A stretch of 47,239 bases of DNA from Chara braunii (Eukaryota > Streptophyta > Charophyceae > Charales > Characeae), in the NCBI GenBank assembly GCA_003427395.1, contig BFEA01000216.1:968770-1016008 (forward strand). The letters are read 5' to 3'. The notes beneath the pieces are model-generated. The model was not told where the DNA came from, ran no database searches, and saw only the letters and a program-made list of their open reading frames with translations. The translations under genes were made by a program, and so were the position numbers. Each line of letters opens with the position of its first letter. Position 1 is the first letter of the stretch. Below, one piece after another: positions 34,151 through 43,962 of this stretch.

Positions 34151-36934
34151 GGGTATTACCGACCACAGGTCCGTCGGGACATCCGTTAAAATCGGAGCGG
34201 TACAGGGAAGATTACGCTGGCCCGTGCGTGGTGTGGCGTGGCACGTATAAAGCCGAGGTTGCGCGCCTCTCCCCCTCCGTTTGACTGTAGGAGTTTCCCC
34301 AAGATCGGCTCTCNGGTCGTTCGAACGTGGTAGGTTGGCCAGTCGTGGGAAGGGAGAGTGCGCTTAGCAGTAGTAGGCGGAATGCGGAGGTAGCGGGGCA
34401 GCGAGGGTGGAGATTGGGATGCACCCGGACGCGGAGTCGGGCCAGATCCATTCGCACACGAAGAAGGGTGAGGGGGAGTGGAAGCGGAGTGGACGGCGCC
34501 TAGCAGCGGCGGCCCGGCGGGGCAGATAGTGTGGTGGGCCGTACGGGCTCGAGGGAGGCAGCGGGTGGAACGACGGGCGTAGGCTACAAAGCAACGGGGG
34601 CACCTGGGCGCCTTCCCGCGCCAGGTGCAGTCATGGGCAGAGCGGGTTGGCGATGTCGGGAAGGTGAGCTGGGCTGAAGGGGGAGAGTGTCGGGGACAGA
34701 GGCAACAGGGACAGCGAGGGGCCGATTAGAAGGCGGAGCGGAGCGATGAGCGCCGGGGAGTGGGGACATGCCAAGACAACGGGNGGGGGTCGAGGAGCGG
34801 ACGAACCCGGACNTAATCCCGGGAAGGTTCGTGTAAAAACGGAACAGGCTATGATGAGCGTGGGCAGGGCGCAGTTAGGGAGGTGTGGATCTTTTGATCC
34901 ATAGTAGAGACAAGAGAGGTGAGGNGCTATCCCGGGGTTTTGATACCGGGCGAATCCGAAAGTGAGGTCAGTTTTAGAGGAGGGTTAGTGTAAATGGAGG
35001 TTAGTGAAGAATGGACTGCGCGGAGGTTTGGCGATGTCGGGGAGGGAGACGAGCAAGAGGGAAGTTGCATTAACATGCTCGTTCTCTGACCGATTTCGAC
35101 GAACTAAGATACTNGGCTAAGTTTTTAGGGACGGGCGAGTAGCACTACGAAGTTAGTTCTAGATGAGAGTTAGTAGAATAGAAGATAGAAAGAGAAGGGG
35201 GTGCNCCGGGGCATGGCNGACTGTCAGAGGGAGAAGAACGGGAACGGGTGTGTTGTGNTCATCTGCGGGCGGAACTAGACAAGGGGAAGATTTGATTCCG
35301 GGTTTGGGGTGGGCGACCCGGGTTTCGAGCTTAGAACTAGAAATAAGTTAGTAGGAGAAATGGTTAGAAATAGGATGAATCTGTTCGCACGCTAAGGGCA
35401 GATTCATTCGACTTCGTGCAGATTGTCGACGAGAATCGTAGAAAGAGGGGGCTAACTGGAACGCAACGGTTACAGCCGAAATCGCGGCAAGGGGGGGGGG
35501 GGCGGGGGCGTAAGCAGGAAGGACGGGCTCACCTGCCCGGAGTTACGATCCGGCTGACTATCTGTGAGAGGGCGGAGAGAGAGAGAGAGAGGTCACCTAC
35601 CTGGTCGGGTTGTGCCTGTAGGAGGACGGGCGCTGCAGCGGGGCAGCACCGGGGGAGCAGCGTTCTCATGATCCGGCGGTAGGTCCGGTTCGGTTCTGTT
35701 TATCGCAAAGGGGGGGGGGACGGGCAGCTACGGATTGGAGATTTACCCGTTGGCCAGCACATTAAGCGCCCACCAAGGAAAGAAGTCAGTGTTCACCCAT
35801 CAACTGGCCGGAGCGAGCGGGGACGGGCAGTTCCGGCCAAAGTGAAGGGGTGGCTAGCTGGGTGGGTTCCGCCGGGGTGGTTGGTTGCAGTTTGTACCCG
35901 GCGTCTAATACTGTAACTGCCAAAGCCCCTTTGCATCAATGGCACAAGCGGCTGCTGTGTTTAGTAGCACGACTGTGCAGACCGTCGTATGCTTGTTGTG
36001 CTGTTTTGTTCCCTGCTATTTCATACTGCAGGCCTCGCCGATTTGTCCCAGGTGCTACGTTGTTGAGGCTGGTTGAGAACTGCCACAACCTGTGTGGCGG
36101 GCAGTAGTTGGTGCCGGGGCGTGGACTGGGTTTGACCAACGGTGTGAGAGCTGGCACAAATTGCTGAGGTGCTGTCTTCACTATTGTTGTCTGTGGTGCA
36201 TTTGCTGCATGCCGCAGCCGGCCGGTTAATGGCCATTGCGACCTGCGGCGTGGTGGGGATTTGGTCAGAAAGAGAAGGCACTGTGGTTTAGAGGACGTAA
36301 CTGGCTTATTGAAGGGAGGGAGATAGTGTTGTGATCAGGAAGGGAGTCAGAACGGCAACACCTCGGCAGTTTGACTTCGGAGGTTTGACCAAGCTGCTGC
36401 GAGTTGGACGCCATTGCGGGGCCCTCAGGCGCGTCCAAATAACAAGACCCTCTCCTGAGAGTCTAAGTGCACCTCCCCTAGATCTGAGAGTCTAAATTCT
36501 TTCTCTTTCTGCCCTCCTTACTCTAAGTCTAGTCTGTCGGTTCTGAGAGGAAGGCGGTAGGCGGGATTGCAACCTGTAATCCGCGCCAATGCCGGTGTGG
36601 GAGGTTCGCCCCACCAATTGCGGGAGCTCTGCCGGAACTCAGGAGGAGTTCTGGAGCCAGGGAACTGAAAGGTAACCATTGTTTCCCCCTTATATACCCT
36701 GTTATAGCCCATATTTGTACTTCTCTCGATGCGTTGACTGAATATGTTGCGTGCACCTTTATTTGACTTTGGTTTAGCTGACGAAACCCAATTCAGACTA
36801 AATAAATGAATGTGTGTGCAATCGCAGTTTTAGTTTGTTGATTGCCTGAACGCAGATTGTGAACACAAAGGGGGTGCATCTGGGGGAAGGGTGGGTGAAA
36901 GGTGGTTTGGCTTGAGGTTAGCAGGGTCCTATCG
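34151..36934 (+). other. Non-coding leader of the LTR element, G/purine-rich
   Basis: Resumes with LTR-like sequence and a TATAAA at 34241-34246, then G/A-rich DNA with scattered ambiguous bases (for example 34314, 34784, 34925 and 35114) and a GA run near 35578. Frames are short and show no domain. It probably covers the end of the left LTR and the untranslated leader of the element. Confidence 0.5.
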
Positions 36935-37756
36935 GGTCAGACCAGTTCCATAAGATTGGANGGNCTGACCGCTGTGTTTANTTTTGAATTGCATGGAAAG
37001 TCATACCAGTTCCATAAGATTGGACGGTCTGATTGCTCTGAATTGTGAGGGTTTGACTGTGGCTGACCTTTCAGGGGCCAAACCTGTACCATAAGATTGG
37101 AGGGTTTGGTTGCCATGTTTGATTGGGTTTTGTTCTGTTTTTTTTTGTTTTGGATCGAGATGGCCTGAGCAAGTCCATAAGATTGGGCGGCTCAGCCCCT
37201 TCCTGTTTCATTCTGAGAGACTAATTCTCGCTGAGGGCAAGGCATGTCCATAAGATTGGACGGCCTTNGACTCATGNCGTACACAGTGGATCAGAGAGAA
37301 ACGAACCTNGCAGAGGACCAGATATGTTCCATAAGATTGGACGGTCTGGCCCAAAGCCTCGCACATGTTGGAATCCAAAAGNTTAAATTTTGACTATATT
37401 TTATATTATTTCATTTATGAACAGGCTAGCCAAGCATGGGTTCCATAAGATTGGACGCNGTGGCTATAGCTTATCATTAGTTGAAGAGAGTACAATTAAG
37501 AATATATTTGAAGGTAACTTGGGCCGCCTGAGCATTGTTATTNAGATGAATGGCTCAGTCCTACGCCCACCTTGAAGATTAAAGCTCTGAGAGGTATATA
37601 TAATTTGGATATTAAACAGTTCGGGGCGGCTGAGCCTTATTCTAAGATGAGCGGCTTAGTCATATGCCCAAAAGGAAGAGAGAAGTAGTTGTGCAACGTG
37701 TTCGTGTATACTCAATGGCTGAGTCAGGCTGGTTCCTTTAGATTGGACGGCTTGAC
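36935..37756 (+). repeat. Array of ten hairpins with conserved loop and variable paired stems
   Basis: Ten units spaced about 66-110 bases apart. Outer stems are 36935-36943/36962-36970, 37001-37007/37026-37032, 37078-37084/37103-37109, 37165-37170/37190-37195, 37239-37243/37263-37267, 37318-37322/37345-37349, 37428-37432/37461-37465, 37528-37533/37553-37558, 37630-37636/37653-37659 and 37723-37729/37750-37756. The loop is close to TTCCATAAGATTGGACG in units 1-7 and relaxed in 8-10, with TAAGAT the best-kept core. Stem sequences differ between units (CCAAACC/GGTTTGG, CTGAGC/GCTCAG, AAGGC/GCCTT, CCAGA/TCTGG) yet remain complementary. Several Ns fall in the array. The pairing is directly visible; function is unknown. 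Confidence 0.85.
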
Positions 37757-37766
37757 TTTATGCCCT

Positions 37767-37876
37767 ATGTAAGCTGGGTATAAGAAAATAAAGCATTGAG
37801 AGATTACGAACTATTGTTTACAAAGTTTGACTTGGAGTGGCGAGAGTACTTATTTTTGNGGTTTGGCGTGCATGTG
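37767..37876. other. Source segment of the displaced 110-base fragment
   Basis: Identical to 34001-34110 except for one N at 37859, which the displaced copy reads as T. The roughly 3.8-kb separation fits a mate-pair insert size. Confidence 0.9.
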
Positions 37877-38050
37877 ACTGAGGGGAGGGTACTACTTGGT
37901 GTGAGTTTCAGTTTGACAGGTAGTTGCTGTAGTTGCTCGCCTCGTGCTAGAGCGATAGGAGTTTGGTTTCAATTTCTACATTTTCTGAGCTAAGTTTATT
38001 TTACTTAAATCGATTCTCGCATTTTCTGGGATCTTTTGTTATACTTGGCT

Positions 38051-38352
38051 TGTATAAATTCTGGTAAGCTACTTTCCCTACGGGAAGCGCTGCTGAAATT
38101 TCTGCAAATCCAAGAAGTTAGTCTAATTTTAACTTGTCTAAAGTTTATATATGACTTAGTAAAAATCTGGAAAGTCTCTTTTTGTAAAGGGAGTGCTGCC
38201 CAAATTTTTGCTAATTCAGGGAGTTAGACAAAATTGGACTTTGAAAAGTCAAAGATTATTTTTGGTTTCATATTTGGGCGGATATAAATTCTGAAAAGAC
38301 ACTTTTCCTACGGGAAGCGTTGCCGAAATTTTCTTAGTTTAAAGGAGATAGA
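38051..38352 (+). repeat. Three-copy hairpin repeat
   Basis: Units at about 38051-38123, 38158-38229 and 38280-38352 share ATAAATTCTG-AAG, a short hairpin, then G-GCTGC-GAAATTT. Stems are 38072-38077/38082-38087, 38176-38182/38087+100 (38187-38193) and 38302-38307/38312-38317, each closing a four-base loop (CTAC, TGTA, CTAC). Stem bases differ between copies but pairing is kept, including G-T pairs. Confidence 0.7.
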
Positions 38353-41326
38353 TGAAATTTTGATAGGTAGCGATTCTGGCGATCCACCCTACATGGGGGA
38401 GACACTGCCAAGGTCCACCTTTGTTTTGGGCACTTCTTGAGGGTAGACTTAGGCTTAGTTAATTAGGATGATTTAAGCGAGATCGTGATCTAGGGATTAT
38501 TCTCCATGAACTTATAGATTTAGCTGTGGGTATTGACCTGTCTTGTGTTACAGGTCCTCTTGACCGATTGATTCAGGACTTGGACTAGGTTCAGCTTGAT
38601 CCTACAAGGATCACCTTCTGTTATCACTGATGACAGGTCGATTGTCGATTCCTCGGTTTACGATTCAACTCCAATTCACTCCTGCCACTCAACCTAAAGG
38701 CTTTAGCCTTGTGATTGAACTGTTTTGTTGTGTTTTCACCCAGACTTTATTGAATGGTCATCCAACAAAAGTACTGAGTATTTATTTAAGAGTTGCACGA
38801 GTGAGGCTTGTATGGTTAAAGCGAGGGCTATGAATGCAAGGAATGGTTGAAGTTGACCCCGTGTAGTGCGTGGACTTTTGTTGAATCTTTGATGTGATTG
38901 TAGGTATGTTTGTGGTTCGGGCTCTGCATGTGACTGTCTGTGATTACATACATATATGGTTGAGAGAAGCCCACTGTGACTGTGAGAAATTATCGTCCTA
39001 TATAAGTAAGCCGCATACATATATATACATATTTATATGTGTCTTGGGTATGCGCACGACTTACTGTGATTGTGTGCAAGGGTTAACCAAATTCTGGCTT
39101 GAGAGAAAAGGGAGATCCCCTTTTATCCCTCTGCTTCTTAGAGATTTTTATGGTCGGACGTTAGTCCCGGGCCGGGATTCAAGGTCCTTGTCCAGGACAT
39201 CCCAAGCCCTAGACTCTGCAGGGAAGGAATCTGCCCCCGTGCAGAGCCTATTTGCCTTGCCTACCGGGACGCTCAGACCAAAGGTCGGAGGTCTCGCAGC
39301 GGCGGCACGACTATTCCTTCAGCCGTGCAATGTCATGAGGGATTAGACCCTCGCGACACTTCAAGTCTGACACTTGAGTGTTATAAGCGGTACTCGGATC
39401 CACGAGGGACCACTTAGTTATGGGCACTACATAGTACGCCATCATTGCGACTGCTTGCGTACACTTGCATTGCGAGTCGATATGGGTTGGCCCTACGTCC
39501 GCGTGGTTTTATACTGAGTCTCGCGCACGACGCCTATCCGATTTCCGCGTCGGGAAGTTATGGGTTGGCTACCGAGGGGCTAGGAGCGTTGTCGCGTTGT
39601 TTGTGTTGTGTCGTGTTGTATGTGCGTGTGTGTGTGTGTTTTATTTTTGTGTTCGTAAAGTGGTGTGTGGGATGCGTCCCAGTCGATCGACGTCGAGCCG
39701 CGCCCTCGGGATTTCAGCCCCCCAAGATGTCGATTCGCGTGCGGGCCCGATAGGCGTATTACCGTACGTACCCCCTATGCTACAGCGAACGGAAAACGCC
39801 CTCAGCTGGTCCACCTCTGTGATTGCAACTGATTAACTTTCGTACTGTGGACTGGTAGCTCGGCGGGGATACGCCCACTGAAGGGAGGTGACAGCTCCCG
39901 TAAGGTGAAGGTAAGTTGTGCCTCGCATAGGCCCTATCCTGTCGTAGGGGCCCGCGAGAGGTATGGTTGGCGCACTCGGCCGGAGCGGCCTAAGGAAGCT
40001 CCATTTGTGTGTTCGCGAAGAGGTTGGTCCAACTCCTGCGTGACGCGGCCGAGAGGGTCCCGCGCTGCCACGTGCGGTGCCGGACCGATGCGCCCGACAC
40101 GTGGCGCTGTTGCCGGGGATAACGGTCGCCTACCGTTGTCCCTGGTGGAACGACATCCGGGTACGGGAGTGTGAGAACTAGGCGAAACGAGAGGTTTTTG
40201 TTGATTCGTTATGGTTGATCGATTAAAGGCGTTGGATAGGGAGCGAGTGAGGGATTGATTATGTGAGTGGGTTCTGGTTCGGTGGCGCGATAAGGATAAG
40301 CTTTGACTATGTGCCTACGTACGTTGACTATGCCCGTACGTACTTTGACTATGCACTTGCGTACTTTGACTAGTATGACGGTAGTTGGAGTTGATACCTC
40401 TCTTGACCCCGATAGTTGATGGGTTTGGGCGATGATTGGTATGTTCGATACAACTAAGGTAGGATGAGGCGGTATCAACAAAGCTAAGTGTGGTGGTTGC
40501 GGGAGTTGGCCGTAAGGTGCCCATAATGACTAAGGGAAGTTACCCGAGCGGTCAAGGGTGCAATATAGCACTTTGGCGAGGCATAGAATGAGTAAAGGAA
40601 ACCTATTAGGTTAGGAGTCGTCAAGGGACCTCGAGGAGAGTATGCTAAGGATATTGAGCGCCTGTATGAGTATGAATGGGGATCCTTGAATTTGGGTTCT
40701 AAGCAATTGCCCGAGTTGTATAACCATGGAAGTCTGAGGCCTATCCCTCCTGGTATGTTTGCAATTAGGCGTATAAGGCAGTAAAGAAATGCAGTGAGCA
40801 CCGTGGTAAGGCCCCAATAGACAGGACTACGGGAAGTAGTAGACTTGCATGACACCTGTTAGAGGAGGGTATCTGATCCTAGAGGTAGTCAGAATAAGAG
40901 TGAGGGAGCTAACGCGTGGACTATTTTACTTGCCTTTAATAGGGCGTAGTTGACGTTTAGCCTCCGCATGAACCGTTCTAGGCTTGGACCATCCAACTAG
41001 GAAGCTAAAGACTTGAGACCGGTTGTTTTGAGGGTGTTGCTTTGAGTTGTATATTGAACTCATCCATGAATGTCAGTCCTTGTAAGCCCAGTTTACGCCT
41101 AATTAGGTGAAGCTATATGTTTAAGCAGATACCATTGTCAGGAGTATCTCGCATGGGTTATTTTATTGAGGCCATATTTGGGATCTTGTCAATCTGTAGA
41201 GATTTATATGAATGTCCCCAATCCGGCAGTTGGCTCATGGTTGGTCATTAAGTCGGCGGGGCTGGGTCGCTCTTCCCAGAGGAGCAGGGATTGCCATGTG
41301 AATAACGGAAGGCGCATGCTGAACGT
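38353..41326 (+). other. Non-coding interior of the LTR element
   Basis: No domain-bearing frame. Local structures include TCAAGT...ACTTGA at 39361-39377 and the tandem repeat at 40304-40372. Short frames on both strands lack support. Confidence 0.5.
40304..40372. repeat. Three-copy 27-base tandem repeat
   Basis: TTGACTATG followed by a CGTAC-containing segment is repeated three times with substitutions, ending in a fourth partial TTGACTA. Confidence 0.85.
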
Positions 41327-42046
41327 TTGTCTGTGATGGGCAGAACCCAGACAAAGCAAAGGCAACTCAGGATGTCTTATGCACAGGAAGATCCGCGTAT
41401 GCTCAGGCCAATTGAGAAAGAGGGAGAGCTCGAGGTGTCTTTGCCCAGGCGGGTCAGAGCAGGAGAGTACGTCTCGTCATGGTGGGGCATGTTGATAGGC
41501 ACGGACACCTTTGTTTGGATCGAGTCTGGGTTTGATGATGAGCGGGAATGCGCAATCGTAAGGGTGACGCTATACGCCTCGCCCACATTCTAGATCGAGC
41601 ATGGGATAGAGTTAGCGCTTGGGCATGGAAGCATGCTTGCTAGGCCTTTGAGGGTAGCAGAGGCAGCTGCAGCAAAGTGGGCGAGGGAAGTGTCCCGTTA
41701 TGGGGAAGAGCGAGTACTAAACCGCATAAGTGTCGAGCGCGCTGGAGAGTTCGGGCTTCCATCTGCTCCGCTGCGAGTAATCCTGCCTGAATTTCTGATA
41801 GAGAAGAGTTTTGGTGGGCAGGCGAGGGTGGAGGCGGCAGCTGAAGCTGCTCTGAGGGCGCGAGATTGGGGGTATAGGCGATACACATGTGAACTGATAT
41901 ATGGTCTATACCTAGACCTAAGATTCCTGCCCTCTAGTCAGTGGCTAAGGAACACGGCCAATACACTGGACGTATACGCCTCGTCTCATGATTTGAATGA
42001 GAGAAATGTAGACTGGGAGGAGATTCGGGCAGTTATGGGTCGATAG
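41327..42046 (+). pseudogene. Unassigned plus-strand frame upstream of gag, one internal stop
   Basis: A 240-codon frame interrupted only by TAG at 41591-41593, with both halves in the same frame. Composition is protein-like and charged: Arg/Glu-rich helices (RVEAAAEAALRARDW), aromatic patches (YVSSWWGMLIG) and an acidic end. It lies about 200 bases upstream of the gag-like frame, in the same orientation. I do not recognise it. It could be the N-terminal part of the element's polyprotein or an additional ORF. Confidence 0.45.
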
Positions 42047-42245
42047 GGGACTAAGTCCTTTTCTACTAAATATGTTTCTTTTGACTTGGCTGGAGTCGTC
42101 TCTCTGCCCATTATCGTAGTTATGAAGGTAAGCGTCAGGGTAACTAGGGGTTGAGGCCTCATCGTATGAGTAAAGGAGTAGATAGCAGGATTTAAGTGTT
42201 AGCAGTCTGTCCTTGTCTGCCTGAGCTTACTTAAATCACTGTCTG

Positions 42246-43962
42246 ATGGTCTATTGCCCGCTGTGCGTATCAGGCTGTTGTCAGCATCATAGCGGGAGAA
42301 AGCGGCTTCGCCAAGATCTTGCTTTGGAGGAATTCGTGCCTTTTGAAGGTGTTGCTGCACGAAGTGTTGCAGACATCAACGCCCCCAGATCTCCGCGCCC
42401 TGCTGTTCCAAGGAAGGAACCTGTCTAACTTTCTGCGCGACTTTCATGATTTTAGCCTTACGAAGATGTGGGACGAGAAGGCGATGTGGTACATGTTCCC
42501 TGTGTCCGTTTGTGAAGGACTAAGTGAGGAGGTGTACACCCTCATGTTGAAGTCGCAAACCTGGGATGAGCTGGAAGCTTCTCTGAAGTTGAGGTTCCCA
42601 GAGGATGGGGTGGAATGCAGGCTTGGTAAGGGCCTCGAGCAGCCAACCAATGAAGTCGCAAACCTGGGATGTGAAGGACTAAGTGAGGAGGTATACACCC
42701 TCATGTTGAAGTCGCAAACCTGGGATGAGCTGGAAGCTTCTCTGAAGTTGAGGTTCCCAGAGGATGGGGTGGAATGCAGACTTGGTAAGGGCCCTGAGCA
42801 GCCAGCCGAGGCCGCGTCAACGCAAGGAGAGCTGAGTGGTATACAGAGGCAAGTTGGGATGCTGGAAGAGAGGTTGGCGAGGTTGGAAGAAGCCAGGTGT
42901 GGTGAAAGGAAGACCTTTGAAGGAGCATCCAACAGACCGGCTGGGCAGGATGAGGCGGAGGTAAGGGAAGATCATCAGGAGTTGCTCCTCCTCAAGAGAA
43001 TCCTAAGGGGGCGAGTTTGCGCCCCGGGGAAAGTTGAAGATGAGGGGATCATTGAGATCGAGGAGGAGCAAGAAGCTAGTATGGCCCTACCTGTTATTGC
43101 GCCGGAGCCGAAGGGAGGGCCCATTGGCGGAGAGGCATCCTCGGCTGCGGGACGGGAGAGGCAAAGGAATGAGTGGTGGCTAGAGCACTGGGCAAAAGTG
43201 GTATGTGATGGTTAGGGAGAGAGTGGTCGCACCCCTCAAGGAGGCAAGGGAAAGGGGGTGATGGGTGAAGAAGGGAAGCCTGAACCTCCCAAGTTGACAA
43301 AGGCTCAGCGGAAGGCGAGGAATCGGGCCCAGGGGAGCCAAGGTACCGGAAAGGGGCAGGGCATGCCGCAGGGAGGGGCCACCCCGCAAAAATTGGGAGG
43401 AAAGCCAGTACAGGCAGGGCCCCCACCGACTGAGCAAGCATCATACGGGCCATGGACGCCATACGTTCAAGTGGGACCAAGACCAATATGTAATCCATAT
43501 CTGCCCTGTGTATAAGGCGTTTGTTTGGGCCCACAAATGGGTATGATGCCACCCATGCCTCTTGCAGCTCAGTTTTAGCCAGCCTTGTGTATGGGGCCAT
43601 TGCAGCCACCGATGCCACGAGCGACGGAAGGCCAAGTGGCCGGTGGAAGGGGTCAAAAGCGAAAGGTTGAAAGGGGTTGTAGGGATGAGGGGCACGGAAA
43701 AAGGGGACGCGGTGGCAGCAAGGGTGGCTCTGGCGGAAAGAAAATGGGTCTGGAAAAGGACATTTGCAGACATTGTGCCAAGGAGGGGCACATAATAGAG
43801 CTTTGTCGGGAACGGAGGGCCGATGAGGCAAGCGGTCTAATAAGGACTGACATTGAAGGAAATGTATTCGATAGGGCCGGAAAGTATATCGACCCAACCA
43901 TCCCAGGGGGAACACGGAAGGAGTCTTTGCGGCGAGATGAAGCATTGAGCACTGCCTCATGA
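42246..43962 (+). pseudogene. Gag-like protein with CCHC zinc knuckle, decayed
   Basis: From an ATG at 42246 one frame shifts at a C5 run (42382-42386) into the frame that continues to 43962. The N-terminal half has a retrotransposon capsid pattern (DLRALLFQGRNLSNFLRDF, then TWDELEASLKLRFPEDG). The middle is Glu/Arg-rich and probably coiled coil (MLEERLARLEEARCGERK). A basic Gly/Arg/Lys stretch and the zinc knuckle CRHCAKEGHIIELC (CX2CX4HX4C, near 43770) follow. In-frame stops are TAG 43213-43215, TAA 43513-43515 and TAG 43576-43578; the frame ends at a TGA. No protease or RT follows. Gag would package element RNA. Identity as gag is well supported; the copy cannot make a full protein. Confidence 0.78.
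42511..42828 (+). repeat. In-frame 159-bp duplication inside gag
   Basis: TGTGAAGGACTAAGTGAGGA begins at 42511 and again at 42670, exactly 53 codons apart. The copies differ at several bases (for example GTGTAC versus GTATAC). The join carries an extra piece of the TGAAGTCGCAAACCTGGGAT motif, so the event was complex. The C-terminal part of the capsid-like domain is doubled. Confidence 0.92.

Noticed and set aside
36935-37756. CRISPR array or integron attC array
   Set aside because: Spacing is irregular, the stems vary instead of repeating identically, no cas or integrase gene is present, and the setting is a eukaryotic retroelement.
41327-43962. Nuclear code with TAA/TAG = Gln
   Set aside because: The stops here are all TAA/TAG, but the RT relic also has three in-frame TGA codons and the frames carry frameshifts, so ordinary decay explains more. 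Kept only as an alternative in the findings.
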